Shown here: piece by piece, positions 45,668-58,023 of the stretch
How the letters are laid out: every line of letters begins with the position of its first letter
How positions within the stretch are numbered: the first letter of the stretch is position 1
Assembly (NCBI GenBank): GCA_002633005.1
Contig: NMRA01000818.1
Coordinates: 53,245 to 117,244, forward strand
Reading direction: 5' to 3'
DNA: 64,000 bases
From: Phoronis australis
Taxonomy: Eukaryota > Phoronida > Phoronidae
Made by a program: the position numbers and the translations under genes
Notes under the pieces: model-generated
Databases searched by the model: none
Told to the model about the DNA's origin: nothing
Seen by the model: only the letters and a program-made list of their open reading frames with translations

Positions 45668-47046
45668 CCAGAGAAGACGATAATGAGTGAGCTCAAAATT
45701 ACCACGTTGAACTCATCCATTCCATCACTTGTGTTACGTGCATACACTGCTGTATTGGCACTCCACGTCAGGCTCTGTATGCAAGGACGGATATCCACCA
45801 AGGAAAAGAGCTCCATTGTAATTATCATGGAGGTCAAAGGTCGCTCTGGTGGTGAAAGCAAAAGGTGTGACTTAAAAGAACTTTGATTAAATTTGTTACT
45901 TTAAAATGTTCACCACACTTTCTGTTTTGAAATTGCGTAAGCACAAAACTGCAGTTTTTAAAGGAGAATGCCACCCGAAAAACAACCTATTTTGTATCAA
46001 TTTAGATCGAGTAGTTCTACTCGATAACGGCACGTTCGGTTGCATTACCTGACACCTGACGGCAGACGGAGGTGTTGAAATTATCCAGTGACGTAATTGG
46101 TTTCACACACAGTCCGTTCAGCAGTTCACAAGACGGGTTAGTGGTGTCAGCTTATCGCTTGAATTCATCGCTTAACACCAATAAATCATCAAACTTCAAT
46201 GTAAAACCCTTAAAAATACACCGAGTTCTTATAAAAACGCATTGTTTTATTTCGCTGTTACGGATTTACTCGTATTTGGACACACCGTAGCAGGCCAATT
46301 TACTAAGGTCCGTAGCAGGAGTTTGGGGTCTGTTCGGAGATAAATTCGAAGTAAAAAAGTTCTTCTGTGAAATACAGACAGGAGAACCTAGATCTGTATT
46401 GTTTATACTTGTGATTTTTTTAGTTCTAAACACACAAAACGCTTGTTATCCCGGCCAGTGTCTCGGAACCCGGTCACTGAGGCCCGTTGCGGCCGGACTG
46501 ATTCGTTATCTCGGCCAGTGGCTTGGAACCCGATCAGGCCCGTCGCGGCCGCTGGGACAGCTGGCACGAACATAAACGAGGTTGAATTTGAAACTAAACC
46601 TCCAGTCACGAAAAGACTAATAATGAGCCAAAGAAATAATGTGCACGTAATTATTTATGTGAATTTGCCACGAAACTGAAAATCTACTTACTTGTCGGGG
46701 GCCCGCTAAGTTCCCCTTCCACAAACCATCAGGGCAAAGGTTGTACTATAATAATGTAGTTGTATTTCTAAATAAAGATTCCCCCAACATGTGACCATAG
46801 CATATAAAATCGAGTAATTGTTTCTCAACAGCTTTCTGTCAGCAAACACTGAATTAGCATGGGTTCACACAGCCTCGGTGCCTGGTCAATTACCCTTGTT
46901 GCCGGCATCAATAGCCGGTAATGTAGTGGTTTATTCATAAGTGGCTTCTCAAAACATTAGCACTCACAAGTACTCCAATGCATTACAAATTGTATCTAAT
47001 GAGACAGACTTTGTTTCAGTTTCATATAAGCATTGGTTAGGATGAG

Positions 47047-47137
47047 AATATAAATCGGTAAATAAAACAACAAGAATGGACCAACTGAAATTTGAAATTT
47101 TCGGATGTAATAACTTCCTTTGTCAACAGAAACAGAA
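47047..47137. repeat. Single arm of the foldback repeat
   Basis: About 90 bp matching one arm of the palindrome at 32897-33017 (tataaatcggtaaataaaac, then caactgaaatttgaaatttt) with a few changes, and without the second arm. It lies inside the TTAA-flanked element. Confidence 0.75.
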
Positions 47138-47364
47138 ATAAAGATTATTTTCATTGAACTATTAGTTTTCCCTAACCTTGTACTAGAAGCATAAACGAAG
47201 TTCAAGACAAAATACTGTTTTACAGAAACAGAGCGCAGAATATTAAACGTCTACATGGCAACTCGCCCGGCGCCAATCCCGACTTAGTCAAGAGCTCATC
47301 TGACTACTTCACGGGTCGGATCGTTAGGTTTCACAGGCTATCAGTTCGAACCGGAATACACTGA

Positions 47365-47712
47365 TCAAGAAATACTAGAGAGGCGCCGTAAACATGCACA
47401 AGCAACGGAACGTATGGATAGTTCTTTGGTAATCTGGAATTCGTCAGAGAAATCACTGTCGACGAACTGCTGGCCACAGACACGGAGATGTTTCACAGCC
47501 TCATACTTGCTATTAACAGCATACCTTTCATTCTTCACCTCCGCGAGCCATTTCCTAAGCATTTCGGGCTCGAGGAAGTCGAAAAAACGATATACCCGCT
47601 TTCTTCGCAGCTTCATAATTCGGACAAGCAGGAACCGATGCACCGCAATATAGCAGCATTCACTCTGCAGACGAACCACTGACGTCGCTGCATCACTTCT
47701 CACCTTCCACAC
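47365..47712 (-). pseudogene. THAP DNA-binding domain relic
   Basis: Minus-strand frame of 115 codons with the THAP second half: YRFFDFLEPEMLRKWLAEV, then HLRVCGQQFVDSDF, corresponding to F..P......RKW...... and the VC..HF....F block. The last zinc ligand is Gln instead of His. The N-terminal CxxC pair is out of frame upstream (a CIGSC-like sequence in another frame), so a frameshift is likely. THAP domains bind the transposon ends in P and Kolobok transposases. This one is unlikely to fold around zinc. Confidence 0.55.
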
Positions 47713-47827
47713 AGGTTAACTTGACACCTCTCGGCAAGGTGAGGTCGACCGTATAAGAGGCGATGTGAATATAGACCCATTAAGACGGTAAAAAGGACTA
47801 ATTAAATCGGGTGGCATTCTCCTTTAA

Positions 47828-48299
47828 GATGACAGTAAAACAGTATTTTGTCTCAGTTTATGCTTCTAGTACAATGTTAGGGAAAACTAATAGTTCAATG
47901 AAAATAATCTTTGTTATTTGTTTTAAGAACTGAGCTGCAATTCATAACTCTAATCTAAATAGGCTTGGTTAACAAGTCAAAAATACTCGGGACTTGGAAT
48001 TTTCCTCCTCTAAGAGGGTTTCCTTGTTTTTGGTTTCAATTGCATCTTCTTTAATTTCCAGTTTCCTCTTTTTTCCTTTCTTTTTCATTATTTTGACTTC
48101 ACTGATTCAAAAGCATTTATTTCAGTTATTTATTTGTGGAACGGTAATTCCAAGATCTGAACATTATTGAGTATTTCAGATTAATACACGACTTGGAAAT
48201 CCTGGAGATTTGCAAAACAATAAAAGTGTAGCATATTTCAAAACAATAAAAGTGCAGCATATTTAAGTCTGACTTGTACTCTTGCCAAGCCTCAGGTGC
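47828..48299. other. Intergenic; inverted copy of 47140-47223 and a 24-bp duplication
   Basis: Bases 47832-47918 are the inverted near-copy of 47140-47223. A direct duplication of tttcaaaacaataaaagtg plus cagcatatt lies at 48212-48262. Otherwise nothing. Confidence 0.5.
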
Positions 48300-50060
48300 T
48301 GTGGCATCATTTCATGTTACAACAGTTCTGAACAAAACTGATTCTTCCCACTGTAACATCTTGCAAGCCATTTAATCATTTCAGCCGAACGTCGACAGCT
48401 TTGATAGCCATGATTGACAGGAGGGAACGACACTTATGAGTTGCCTGAAATATGAAGGACACTATGGCTGGGGCTTCTGAACGCTGTATACATCCTTGTG
48501 GATCACTTGGATCAATGGTGATGAACTTATGTTGACAGTTCCCTAACTGTTATTTCAAGTTCTCCGGCAATTGCAACACGTTTACAATGCTTCGTGTAAA
48601 GTTCCAGAATATCTTCTAGAGACGGATGCTCTTCCTCTGTGGCTCAAAGGTCGACCCAACTACCCACAATTCGTGGGAAAGGTGACAGGTAATAAGCCAA
48701 ACATAGTGGTGCAACAGTCTCTCACATCCTTCACCAGACAACCAGAAATGCCGACCAGCTCCACAGGCTGTCGATTGATTGATTGACACTAGTCTAAATT
48801 CTGATTTTTTCATTTGGGTCAAATGTGAAAACTGATTCAGGAATACTTGTTCGCGGGTAGGTCTGTTGTGTTTCCCCAAGGTTTAAAGTTTTTGTTGATG
48901 AGTTTTGTTTGTTGTTTTAAGTTAATAAGTTTATTTCCTTGTTAGTGTAGTTTTATAAAGTTTAACTACTAGACCTGTTACGTACTTTTTTCTTACTTTA
49001 TTTTTTCACCACATATTGGCTCATTTTTTTCCAGCTTTTTTAGTACTGTGCTAAAAATTCCCGAATTTAGCACAGCGAAAAAATAATTATTTTGAACCTG
49101 TCCAAAGTTCACAATTTAAGTGAGGCAGAGCCTATATTGTTCTAGCTGCAAAACACCGCCACGTCGGCTACAAGGGCGTTGGCTTTTTCGACGCTAATAA
49201 TGCTTTAGTATAAAAGCGTTTCATCCCAATAAACTCTACCCTTGCATTTCTGGTACTGCTGTTGTACTTTTTTCTGTCCTCGGCCTGATAGTAGTGCTGT
49301 CCGCCATTGGTACCATTTTATTTTTATGCATGTATGCAGTTTGACATCAATCTCTGCTGCGAGCCCAGGTTCATTTTGCAAATCACAAATAGAATGTTAA
49401 TAGGGAGACATAAAGGTATATTTACAACGTGAGCATTTTTAGTTTAGTTTACCGGCCATCCTAGGTTTTTTCTTTCTTTGATTATTAGACTTATTGTACA
49501 AACTTGTCTCATTTGATGGGACTATTCGTCTATTAACCCTTGTTAAGGTAGAGAGGGAGAAATAGTTATAGTTCCAAGTTTTTCAGTCAATACTTAGGAG
49601 CAGTTCAGTTTTTCACATTCACTCCTCACTAGTTCTTTTCCAATGAGTTTGTTCTGTCTTTTTTATTTAGTGAGGTGAGTGTTGTGAACGCAGGTAGGTG
49701 TTTGCTATCTCATCTCGATGTCGTCTGTCCTTGTTCATCTGAGTGTTTTTGGTGGACCGGATATAGGATTTAGATAGTATCATGTGAATAGGGAACTCTG
49801 GGAACTGCTGGAAGAGACTTGACGTGGCTGTCTGGCATTTATATTGAAGTTACAAGAATGTAAAGGAATAAATATTTATATTAGCACTGTAAAACTTTGC
49901 TCGTTGCTGACTACAACAGTTTTGACCAAAGCTGATTCTTCCCATTCAATCATTTCAGCCGCTCATCGACACCTTTGACAGCCATGTTTGCCAGGAGTGT
50001 ACGCTACTTTTGAGATGCCTGAAGAACCCAGCCAGGTACTATAGATGGATGAATGAGGAA
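48300..50060 (+). pseudogene. Crypton-like gene upstream-exon relics (plus strand)
   Basis: Two relics of the PHIDSYDTDQ exon with the conserved aatcatttcag acceptor: around 48388 (PNVDSFDSHD then stop) and around 49970 (PLIDTFDSHVCQECTLLLR). Their flanks, about 48310-48385 and 49905-49968, are also similar. They belong to the plus-strand relatives of the left array. The 1.4 kb between shows nothing recognisable. Confidence 0.45.
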
Positions 50061-50119
50061 CTTAACTTTTGATCTTTTTCTCCTAGAGAGTAAAAGTAGG
50101 GTTGGTTAATTTTTCAATC

Positions 50120-52229
50120 TAAAATATCACGCCCATGTCGTCCACAGCAGTGTATAACAAAAAGTCACCAAAGTGTAATAACAAAACGCATGTTTGTCCC
50201 TTTGCTGGTTGTGCCACTGTGACCACCCGGGTGGATCAACATTACAAACAAAACAAGGACGGCCGAGTACACTGAGCCTTTTTGGAGGGCTGTGATCCCA
50301 ATAGAGAAGGACAGCTTGTCAAAAGTCTTTGATGACTGAGCATTTGACTGCTTAACTGTTTACTTTAAACCATCAAGACAGCAAATGATATTTTATACCA
50401 GAAAAGGCATGGTGACAACATTCACAATATTTGATATGAGGGACCGTTCATCAAAAAGTAATCAACAAGTCATGAGGACAAAAACGCAGCGAAAAGACGA
50501 TGGCTGCACATCACAGCGGTAATGAGGCGTTTGTGTGACAGTTCACCAAAGAAGGTTGGCGTTCTCTCAAGGGCATAAGGAAACTGAGAATTTGGGAATT
50601 GTCACAAAAAGTTTTCAGAGTAAGAAACCTTATGAAGTTTAATCACGATGTATTTCATTTCTGTTAAAGGAACCTGTGCCTGAAGAAGTCACCAAAAGGA
50701 TACAAAGGCAGTGCCAGGAATGGTACAATGGTCGTGTGTGAGTAGTTGACAACCTAACGGCTTATGTTTATTATGTTTAACCATCCAGACAGCCAATGAT
50801 TAAATTTTATAGCAAACATCAATGACAACACTCAAAATATTTGATAACTGAGTCTGTCGAACAAAAGGTTGTACTTTCTTTGATATCAGAAACTGGTCAA
50901 TTCTTTCAGTGGTGACTTAAAAGACTGGGTCATCGGGACAGAGACGCGGCGAAAAAACAATGGCCGCCCATCACAGTGGCATAAAGGCGATTGTGTGCCA
51001 ATTTTCAAAGGAAGATTTGGTTGCTCTCAAGGGCATAGCGAAATCGAGTGGCGCTATTGAGCTTATGCAGGAAAATGGAAAGACGCAAGTCATCAAATTA
51101 ACCACAACATTTTCTCAGTCAAGTCACAAATATCTTTTAAAGAATAAGTTGAGCAATATTTTCAGTCCTGATAACAAAAGTTCTGTTTATTTTACGTTCA
51201 TTTTGGTGACATAATAAACTGCAATGGCTAATGAAGGTTCAGACAGTGGAGTTGTAATTTGAATATTACACCCTGATAACAATGACTAAACCTTTTGTAT
51301 TTTAGTTCAGAAACCATCAAGAGTTACTTGCATTATACTCAAAAGCTCTTGGAATTTCCGGGTAACAGTCCCCGCTGGTTACGGCGTTTAAACATGCGAG
51401 TGACGGACATGAAAAGGCTCTATGCCTATGTTAAAAAGTGCGCTATGAGTCTGACCAAGAATGTTTAGGCCGAGAAGATGAAAAGGTAAGACCAGTTTCA
51501 CATGGAACAGTGTCCTATAAATTATAGTTTCCTGTGAAATTTTACAGTTGATTTTTTCCATTTGTTTATAAGCTTTTGAAGCCTATGAATCAAAAATTCA
51601 CTTTGAACTCTTTGCAAAAAAGGCCAGATGCGTACTGTTCAGCCATAGACCTTACTCAGTGACAATTAAGTCATCTGAAATAATGATGCATGTACTTAAT
51701 GTCATCACTTTTTCAGTGACCTAGTCTCCCTGCCCCAAGGGATCCAGCGGTGGCAGGTGAAGCTATACCTGAATAGTGCTTATCATGCAGACCACAGGAA
51801 GTTCAAGAACCTGGTGCGCAGAAGAAATGCTCTCTGCCTATTCCTCCAACTAACCAATGCTCAGAGAGCGGGTGACATCACCAACTTGGAGATGGAGAGC
51901 ATTCGCACTGCTGCAGAACCATTAGTGGGCCATCAGTATGAGTACCACGTATGTTTTTTTCGATGAAATGAAGGTCAGTACAAGAGGCCTGAATCAATGC
52001 TCATCTATCAGTTGTATTTGAGAGGAAATCTGTTGCAATATTTTTACTCTACCTTCAGCGAATGCATAACATAAGTGGTTGTGAGACTTAAAACTCAATA
52101 ACATAAAATTTTTTCTCTGATTTCAGTGAATGTATGACTTTAGCAAAAGGCGGGAAATGAACTCAATAGTACTCTTTTTTTCCAGTTATCCCATCATAAA
52201 ACGGCAGGTCTGAAATCAACAATCTTTGT
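50120..52229 (+). pseudogene. Crypton-like gene, copy I, partly duplicated and truncated
   Basis: Contains a finger exon relic (50135-50335, CPFAGCATVTTRVDQHY), a first MAAHHSG exon relic (50490-50590), an internally deleted finger exon (50665-50745), a better MAAHHSG exon (about 50925-51086), the SETIKSYLHYTQKLLEFPGN exon (51305-51486, one stop where others have Gln), and the recombinase-box exon (about 51717-51948, ALCLFLQLTNAQRAGDITNL). The next exon (LSHHKTAGLKSTIF) is cut off at about 52229 by R2 DNA. Finger and MAAHHSG exons occurring twice shows a local tandem duplication. The box-I Arg is kept. Not translatable as a whole. Confidence 0.65.
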
Positions 52230-53242
52230 GAGAACTCCCTGTCTATCTTCAGGAACCTCAACCTGAACCGGCAAACCCGTGGGAGTGTATAGCTGAGCAC
52301 TCCAGTTTCGGAACTGGCGTAAGCCATCAAAATCCACGGTCATTGGCAACCACATATCCTTAACATGGGAACTGTGGTAACTCTGCATGTGGTGCAACAA
52401 TATCTGTTTATGAGAGTACAGTTGGTGCCACAGGTTCAAACTCTCTACTTCGAACTACCGATGAGAGGTCCAGCCCATCTGGGGCCTGTCAAGTGCGAGC
52501 TACGCGTGATACCAGTGTGGTACCCTCAACATCAAGTGTACCCGAAGTATAAGCAGAGCGCGTCACCGATTTCCATCATTTGGCAAGGCGAGTCCAAGAC
52601 ACACCCGCTGAGTGCCCCCTCAATGTGGTGCCCCTTAATGCAGGGGAGGATGTGGAACTTGTCGAGGATCCTGTGGGTAATCGGGTGGTTTCTGGCGGCA
52701 GTACAGTCATGTATCCTGCCAACAGATTCGATTACCCTCAGTGCTTAGAATTCTTCTAGAGCCCCATGCCACTCTACAAACATTTGAGGATACGTCATTA
52801 TAACACCGAGTATCGTCTCAAATGTGGCAAATGCCAAATCGACTATCCTTGTCTCTCCATTGCCCACCATTACGCAAAGTGCAAAGGACCGATTGACAAT
52901 CTAGCAATTCCAGGACGATTCAAGTGCTCCACATACCCCTTCTCTTGTCCTTCTAGGACAGGCTTTAGCCAACACGAACGACATAGGCACCCTATTCTAA
53001 GTAACGAGGGGAGAATAGCGAGAGCAAGGGTTGATGTGGAGAGAAAACGAACCGAGCGAACGCTGGCTCTTCTGGAGAAAGGGGGCACTGCTAGGAAGTC
53101 AGTGTGTTGACTTCTTCAATTGACCAGACTATCAGACTTCTATTTGCGTGCAATGCGAGAAGGCAAGAAACATTGGTGTCAAGCTCTGGTGGCGCAGGGC
53201 CTCTTGCCAGGAAAAACATCTACGCAGCTCTCTAGTAAGATC
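52230..53242 (+). pseudogene. R2-like retrotransposon 5-prime fragment (plus strand)
   Basis: Covers the N-terminal region from about codon 30 through the fingers to the Myb domain. Finger 1 has a frame break near 52755 (stop in place of the LEFFL segment). Finger 2 (CGKCQIDYPCLSIAHHYAKC) and finger 3 (CSTYPFSCPSRTGFSQHERH) read through; the TGA of units 1-3 is TGT here, but the second Cys of finger 3 is Tyr. It ends in KISN-like sequence joined to the acidic exon of copy J at the shared bases agatctc. Both ends lie within recombinase-like exons. Confidence 0.8.
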
Positions 53243-55999
53243 TCAAATGAGGTAAGAAAGAAATGAAAAAGTTGAGATGGGGTTCATTAGAAAAATTCAA
53301 ATACATAACACCAATATTACAACGAACAACAAACAATTTATTGATCTCAACCTAATCCTTTTTTTAAACTTCGATGTCTATTCTTGAAAAAAAGCTTTAT
53401 TAATGAAACCATTGATGGAAATATTTGTAAAGCAGTCAGTCTTTTCTCAGAATCATTTGGATTTAGTGAAACGTATCATCTGGATCAAATTAACATCTTA
53501 CGAAAAAGCTACCTCCCTTCGATACAATAATACTTGAAATGTTACATTTCAGACTACGAAAAGTTACCTTTAAAGTTACTAAAATGTCATACAAAATGTA
53601 ACACGACACATGAAGTTGTACTAAACTGGCTCTCACCAAATTAAATGCTTTTCTGTTTGCAGCTATCTTCACAACTACCAGACTTTCCGTCGTCTGAATC
53701 TGAATCAGTAAGTTAAAACTAAAGCCATACCAAAAGTAAAAATTTGTTAAAACATAACATTTCAGGACGCCTTTAAGTGAATGCCATGCATGTTAAGACA
53801 TTGACATCAATTTGTGAATGGTCACAAAAATTTCAGAGTAAGAAATTTAATCACGATGTATTTCATTTCTTTTAAAGGAACCTGTGCCAGATAAAAAAAA
53901 CAAAAAGAAAGCAAAGGCAGTGCCAGGAATGTGGCACAATGTTCATGAACTTAAAGCGACACGTAGAAACCATCCATGGTAGCGTATACCTAAAAAAGCT
54001 ACCAAAGTCCAGCAGCAAAAGGCATGTGTGTCCTTTTGCTGGTTGCACAACGGTAACAACCAGAGTGGACCAGCACCTTCAAACCAAACACGCCTTGAAG
54101 AAGGGGACACCGGAGTATACCAACATGCTCAAGAGAGCTGTGCTGGCCCCCGTGACCATGGAAATCGACAGTTTTTCAAAAGTCCTGGAGGACTACGTGT
54201 GAGTAGTTGACAACCTAACAATCCAGACAGCCAATGATTAAACCTTATATCAAACATCAATGACAACATTCAAAATATTTGATAACTGAGTCTGTTGATC
54301 AAAAGGTTGTACTTTCTTTGATATCAAAAACTGGTCGATTCTTTCAGTGGTGACTTAAAAGACCGTGGCTCGTCTGGGCAAAGACGCGGCGAAAAGACAA
54401 TGGCCGCCCACCGGAGCGGGATAAAGGCCATTGTGCGACAGTTTTCAGAGAAGGGTTTGATGGCCCTCGAGGGCATAGGTGAACCAGGAGGCACAATTAA
54501 GATAATGCAACAGAATGGAAAGACGTAAGTCATCAAATTTACCAAAAAATTCAAGTCACAAATATCTTTTAAAAAATAAGTTAAACTATGTTTTAGTCTT
54601 GATGAAAAATAGTTCTGTATTATTTTACATTTGGTGACATCAAAATAAACTGCAACAGGTAATGAAGGTTCAGACAGTGAATCCTAATTTGAATATTACA
54701 CCCTGATAACAATGACTAAACCTTTTGTATTTTAGCTCAAAAACAATCAAGATTTACCTTCATTATACTGCGCCATCTAAATGTGAGAGTAGGCGACATG
54801 AAAAGACTGTACGTGTATATTAAAAATTGTGCTGTTAGTCTCACAAAGGATGTCCAGGCTGAGAAAATGAAAAGGTAAGACCAGTTTCACGTGGAACACT
54901 GTCCTATAAACTATAGTTTCCTATGAAATTTTACAGTTGATTTTTTCCATTTGCTAAATAAATAAGCTTTTGAAGGCTATGAATAAAAAATTTACTTCGA
55001 ACGCTTTGTAGAGTCGCAAAAAGGCCAGATGCCGACTGTTCAGCCATAGACCTTACTCAGTGACAAAATGGCCTTTGCATGGCAATTTAGTCATCTGAAA
55101 TGATGGTGCATGTACTAAATGTCATCACTATTTCAGCGACCTAATCTCCCAGCCCCAAGGTGTCCAACGATGGCAAGTAAAGATGTACCTCAATAGCCGT
55201 TATCATTCCGACCACCGCAACTCCCACAACCTCGTGCACAGAAGGAATGCTCTCTGTCTCTTCTTGCAAGTCAACAATGCCAAAAGAGCAGGCGACATTA
55301 CCAACCTAGAGATAGAGAGTATTCACAATGCTACAAGTCCTATAGTGGGCCATCAGTACAAGTACCACGTATGTTTTTTCTAGTTGAAGAAATGAGGGCC
55401 AGTACAAGAAGCCTGAATCCATGCTCATCACGCTATTAGTTGTATTTGAGAAGAAATCTGTTGCAATAATTTTACTCTACCCTCAGAGAATGCATAACAT
55501 TAGTGGTTGAGAAACTTAAACTCAATAAAATGTAATATTTTTACTCTGATGTTAGTGAATGTATGACTTTAGCAAAATGCGCAAAATGAACTCAACAGTA
55601 CTCTTTTTTTCCAGTTATCCCATCATAAAACGGCAGCCGCATGTCTGAAATCAACAATCTTTGTTCCCACCGAGGTTCATGAACAGCTATTGAACTTCAT
55701 AGAATGCACAAGAAACTTAAATAACGAGGGTCGCTATGTATTTATGTCGCACAAAAACGGAGGCAAGATCGACTCCTCGGTAAGTTTTCCAGTTTTCTAT
55801 GTGTTTGTTTGTTTTGTTCTCATTTTCCTCACCTGTTCTCTCCATTTTCCACGCTTCCAATTGATAAAATCAATGCCTTACAATTATATCGGTTACCTAT
55901 TACAGAATTACAGCAAAATACAACACGCCGAGTGGGACGGCTTTGGAAAAACACTGACTGATGAGGAACGCCAATTCAAGCTATGTCCAAAGCTCACAG
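53243..55999 (+). pseudogene. Crypton-like gene, copy J (plus strand)
   Basis: Exons with AG/GT borders: 53243-53251 (remnant of the acidic exon), 53663-53707 (LSSQLPDFPSSESES), 53878-54198 (C2H2 fingers; 321 bp against 320 in copy A, with a frameshift in an A-run after EPVPDKK), 54348-54524, 54736-54874 (about 41 bp deleted in the middle), 55137-55368 (box I, ALCLFLQVNNAKRAGDITNL), 55615-55779 (LLNFIECTRNLNNEGRYVFM then SHKNGGKIDSS) and 55906-55999 (NYSKIQHAEWDGFGKTLTDE). The last two extend the family beyond the truncation of copy A. The pattern L..FI..R......YVF.S...G matches the stretch between box I and box II of tyrosine recombinases. The HxxR box and Tyr are not found downstream. The frameshift and the deletion make it a probable pseudogene. 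Confidence 0.65.
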
Positions 56000-56167
56000 G
56001 TGAGATTTGGCACTCTGTTGCACCAAAGTGGGCAAATACCAATCTTAAAAATGGAAAATGTGTTTTCAAGTAACGATAGCAGAATATGCTAAGATGCCAT
56101 AACTTAGAAAATTGTACAGACATCTTTTCAGACTGTACAGTCATGAGCCTGCTCCGTGCCATTTGAT

Positions 56168-57540
56168 CAATTGACCTTACGTCAGAAAATGAATGACAGG
56201 TGTGATTGACCAATCAGAATGCTGCATTCCGCACACTCCAGACTAGTTCAAGTCGCCATCTTGTCTGACAAACATTAGCGGCTGTTGGACAAAACACGTT
56301 CAACTACAATGTACTTTTGAAATGGCCAAGAGGTGTTGTTGCGGTGTGTGTAATTCAGACAGTCGTTATACTGACAGAAATGAAAGTCCTGTCAATTTTT
56401 TACCTATTCCAAAGCCTAAAATTGACGCAATGAGCAAACGGTGGATTAATTAAACTGCCGTGTGTACTCCTGCACGAGCAGCCTAACCTGTCAACATAGT
56501 TTGACCACTCGAGAGCTTTACACAAGTATGCGATCACTTTCTGGTTCATATACATGACAACCATTTCCATTACTCTGAAGAAAACTAGTTGAAATATAGT
56601 CAAAATGCATTGCAAGCCTACCTACTGACCTATTAGAGGCTCTTACATCTATACTGACCTTCGTAACTCCTCAGTCCTGTCCCTGCCAAGCAAGGCTCGT
56701 GATGTGTTATTATCTCGACAAAGATTGCCAGTCAAAGCCAAAGCGAAGGATTGAAAACATTATTATGAACATGGAAGAAAATGTACATTAATTACTGAAA
56801 ACACGTAGCATTTTTGTGCTACTCCGTGGCACTACAGAAACGGCAAGCACAAACTGAGCAAATATGCAGTGCCTGTATTAGTGGTTGACATGTACGTAGT
56901 ATATAACTCGGATACAAAACAACAGATAGGCAACATTCCGCAGTCTGCAAGTGTGCTTTGTTTAGTCTGTCGTCGGAGGTCATAATCACAGTCACCACTC
57001 AAGTACTGACCGGGTTAGGCTGGTGTTCATCAAAATCACTACCTTTGAAATGTTAATTTGAATGGTTACAGTAACTCCAAATTTCGACTTGTTACGTGTG
57101 TCTGTCACGGCATGGGCTCGACCATCGGCGATGACTGGACACGAAATTCTCGGCTAAACTGTTACAGTTACAGCTCAGTTGGTTTCTTGATCCCCTAAAT
57201 ATGTTAGTAAAATGTTCATTTTGCTTTGAGGGAAGAATTGTTATTCATTATGGATTTTTACTATTACTTTTAACTGCATTCGTGCAGTGACTTTAACTCT
57301 ATGGGCCTCGTCGGATTTGCGTTGACTTCTGAAATATCCGCGGGCGGTTTACATGTACGCCAGGTGTTCTCGACGTAAATCTTCACCCCGTTCCTGTAGT
57401 GAGATTCATAGGGAAGATAATTACCAAAGTATGCGTGAATATCAGTTAGCACACCGGTCTTGCTTGACGAAGCCGTTCTCTGATGTCGGACTTTCGCATC
57501 ACATCATAGGCAGAGCGATCTGCTGGCGTAAGGTCAATTG
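56168..57540 (+). mobile_element. THAP-bearing element with 18-bp inverted repeats
   Basis: caattgaccttacgtcag at 56168-56185 is matched, inverted, by ctggcgtaaggtcaattg at 57523-57540 (17 of 18). A THAP exon lies near the left end at 56322-56453. The rest shows no transposase. Target duplications are not evident. Probably a decayed P- or Kolobok-type element, though host DNA with a chance inverted repeat is possible. Confidence 0.45.
56322..56453 (+). pseudogene. THAP domain N-terminal exon
   Basis: ATG then AKRCCCGVCNSDSRYTDRNE and, further on, FLPIPKPKIDAMSKRWIN and a stop. The N-terminal Cys-x(2-4)-Cys pair (CCCGVC), the FP.P motif and the RW are the first half of a THAP zinc domain. The second half (C..HF) is not found in the next 200 bp in any frame. 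Either a splice donor in tgccgtgtgtac is used, or the domain is truncated. The start context is aaatggcc. Confidence 0.55.
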
Positions 57541-57831
57541 TTACACTGAAGTGACACAAGCTCGCATGCCATTTTCTTCACCTGCATATGCCAAGTGAAA
57601 TGTTTCTATGGACATTTCAAGATTTCCCACTTTGCATGTTGAATGTCACTTTCCAGTTGATTCCACAAAGAGCAACGCTGGAAAGATTAGGCACTTTTAT
57701 GATGCATAAAACATTAAATTTATCTATTTCCCTGTGATAGTTGATGAAGCTCGCTATATTTTTATTTGTGTGGTCATTAGTGTTGGTTTTTATTTTCAGT
57801 GGCAAAAGCTGGACTGATTTTTTGATTTCAG

Positions 57832-58023
57832 GATAGCAGTAGCAATGAAGATAAGACGACTGAAGCAATCCTAGAAAGTGATGCACAGACTAAAAAAAAA
57901 ACAAAGAAGGGAAAGACCACTGACACATACTATGACAAGAAATCGCAAAAACGACATGGGGAGCTGGTTGCAAGAAAAACTTGTGACAGTAACTGCAATC
58001 TTTATTTGCTGCAGACAGGCTAG
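57832..58023 (+). CDS. Possible lysine-rich exon, unknown gene
   Basis: Preceded by a good acceptor (tttttgatttcag). Open for 63 codons: DSSSNEDKTTEAILESDAQ, then KKKTKKGK, to TAG. The acidic-then-basic composition is typical of nuclear protein tails. It may be a terminal exon related to copy J or an unrelated gene; the phase does not fit the end of 55906-55999. Function unknown. Confidence 0.3.
   Translation, partial: DSSSNEDKTTEAILESDAQTKKKTKKGKTTDTYYDKKSQKRHGELVARKTCDSNCNLYLLQTG

Larger units (their letters stand above)
45958..47827. mobile_element. TTAA-flanked THAP transposon (Kolobok-like), decayed
   Basis: Terminal inverted repeat AGGAGAATGCCACCCGA starts at 45962 and, inverted, ends at 47823. 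Each end is bordered by TTAA (45958-45961 and 47824-47827). TTAA target sites plus a THAP-domain protein are the diagnostic pair of the Kolobok superfamily. A THAP relic lies inside at 47365-47712. A GC-rich stretch at 46440-46570 contains two copies of a ctcggccagtg motif. No catalytic core is readable. piggyBac also uses TTAA but has no THAP and different ends. Confidence 0.65.
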
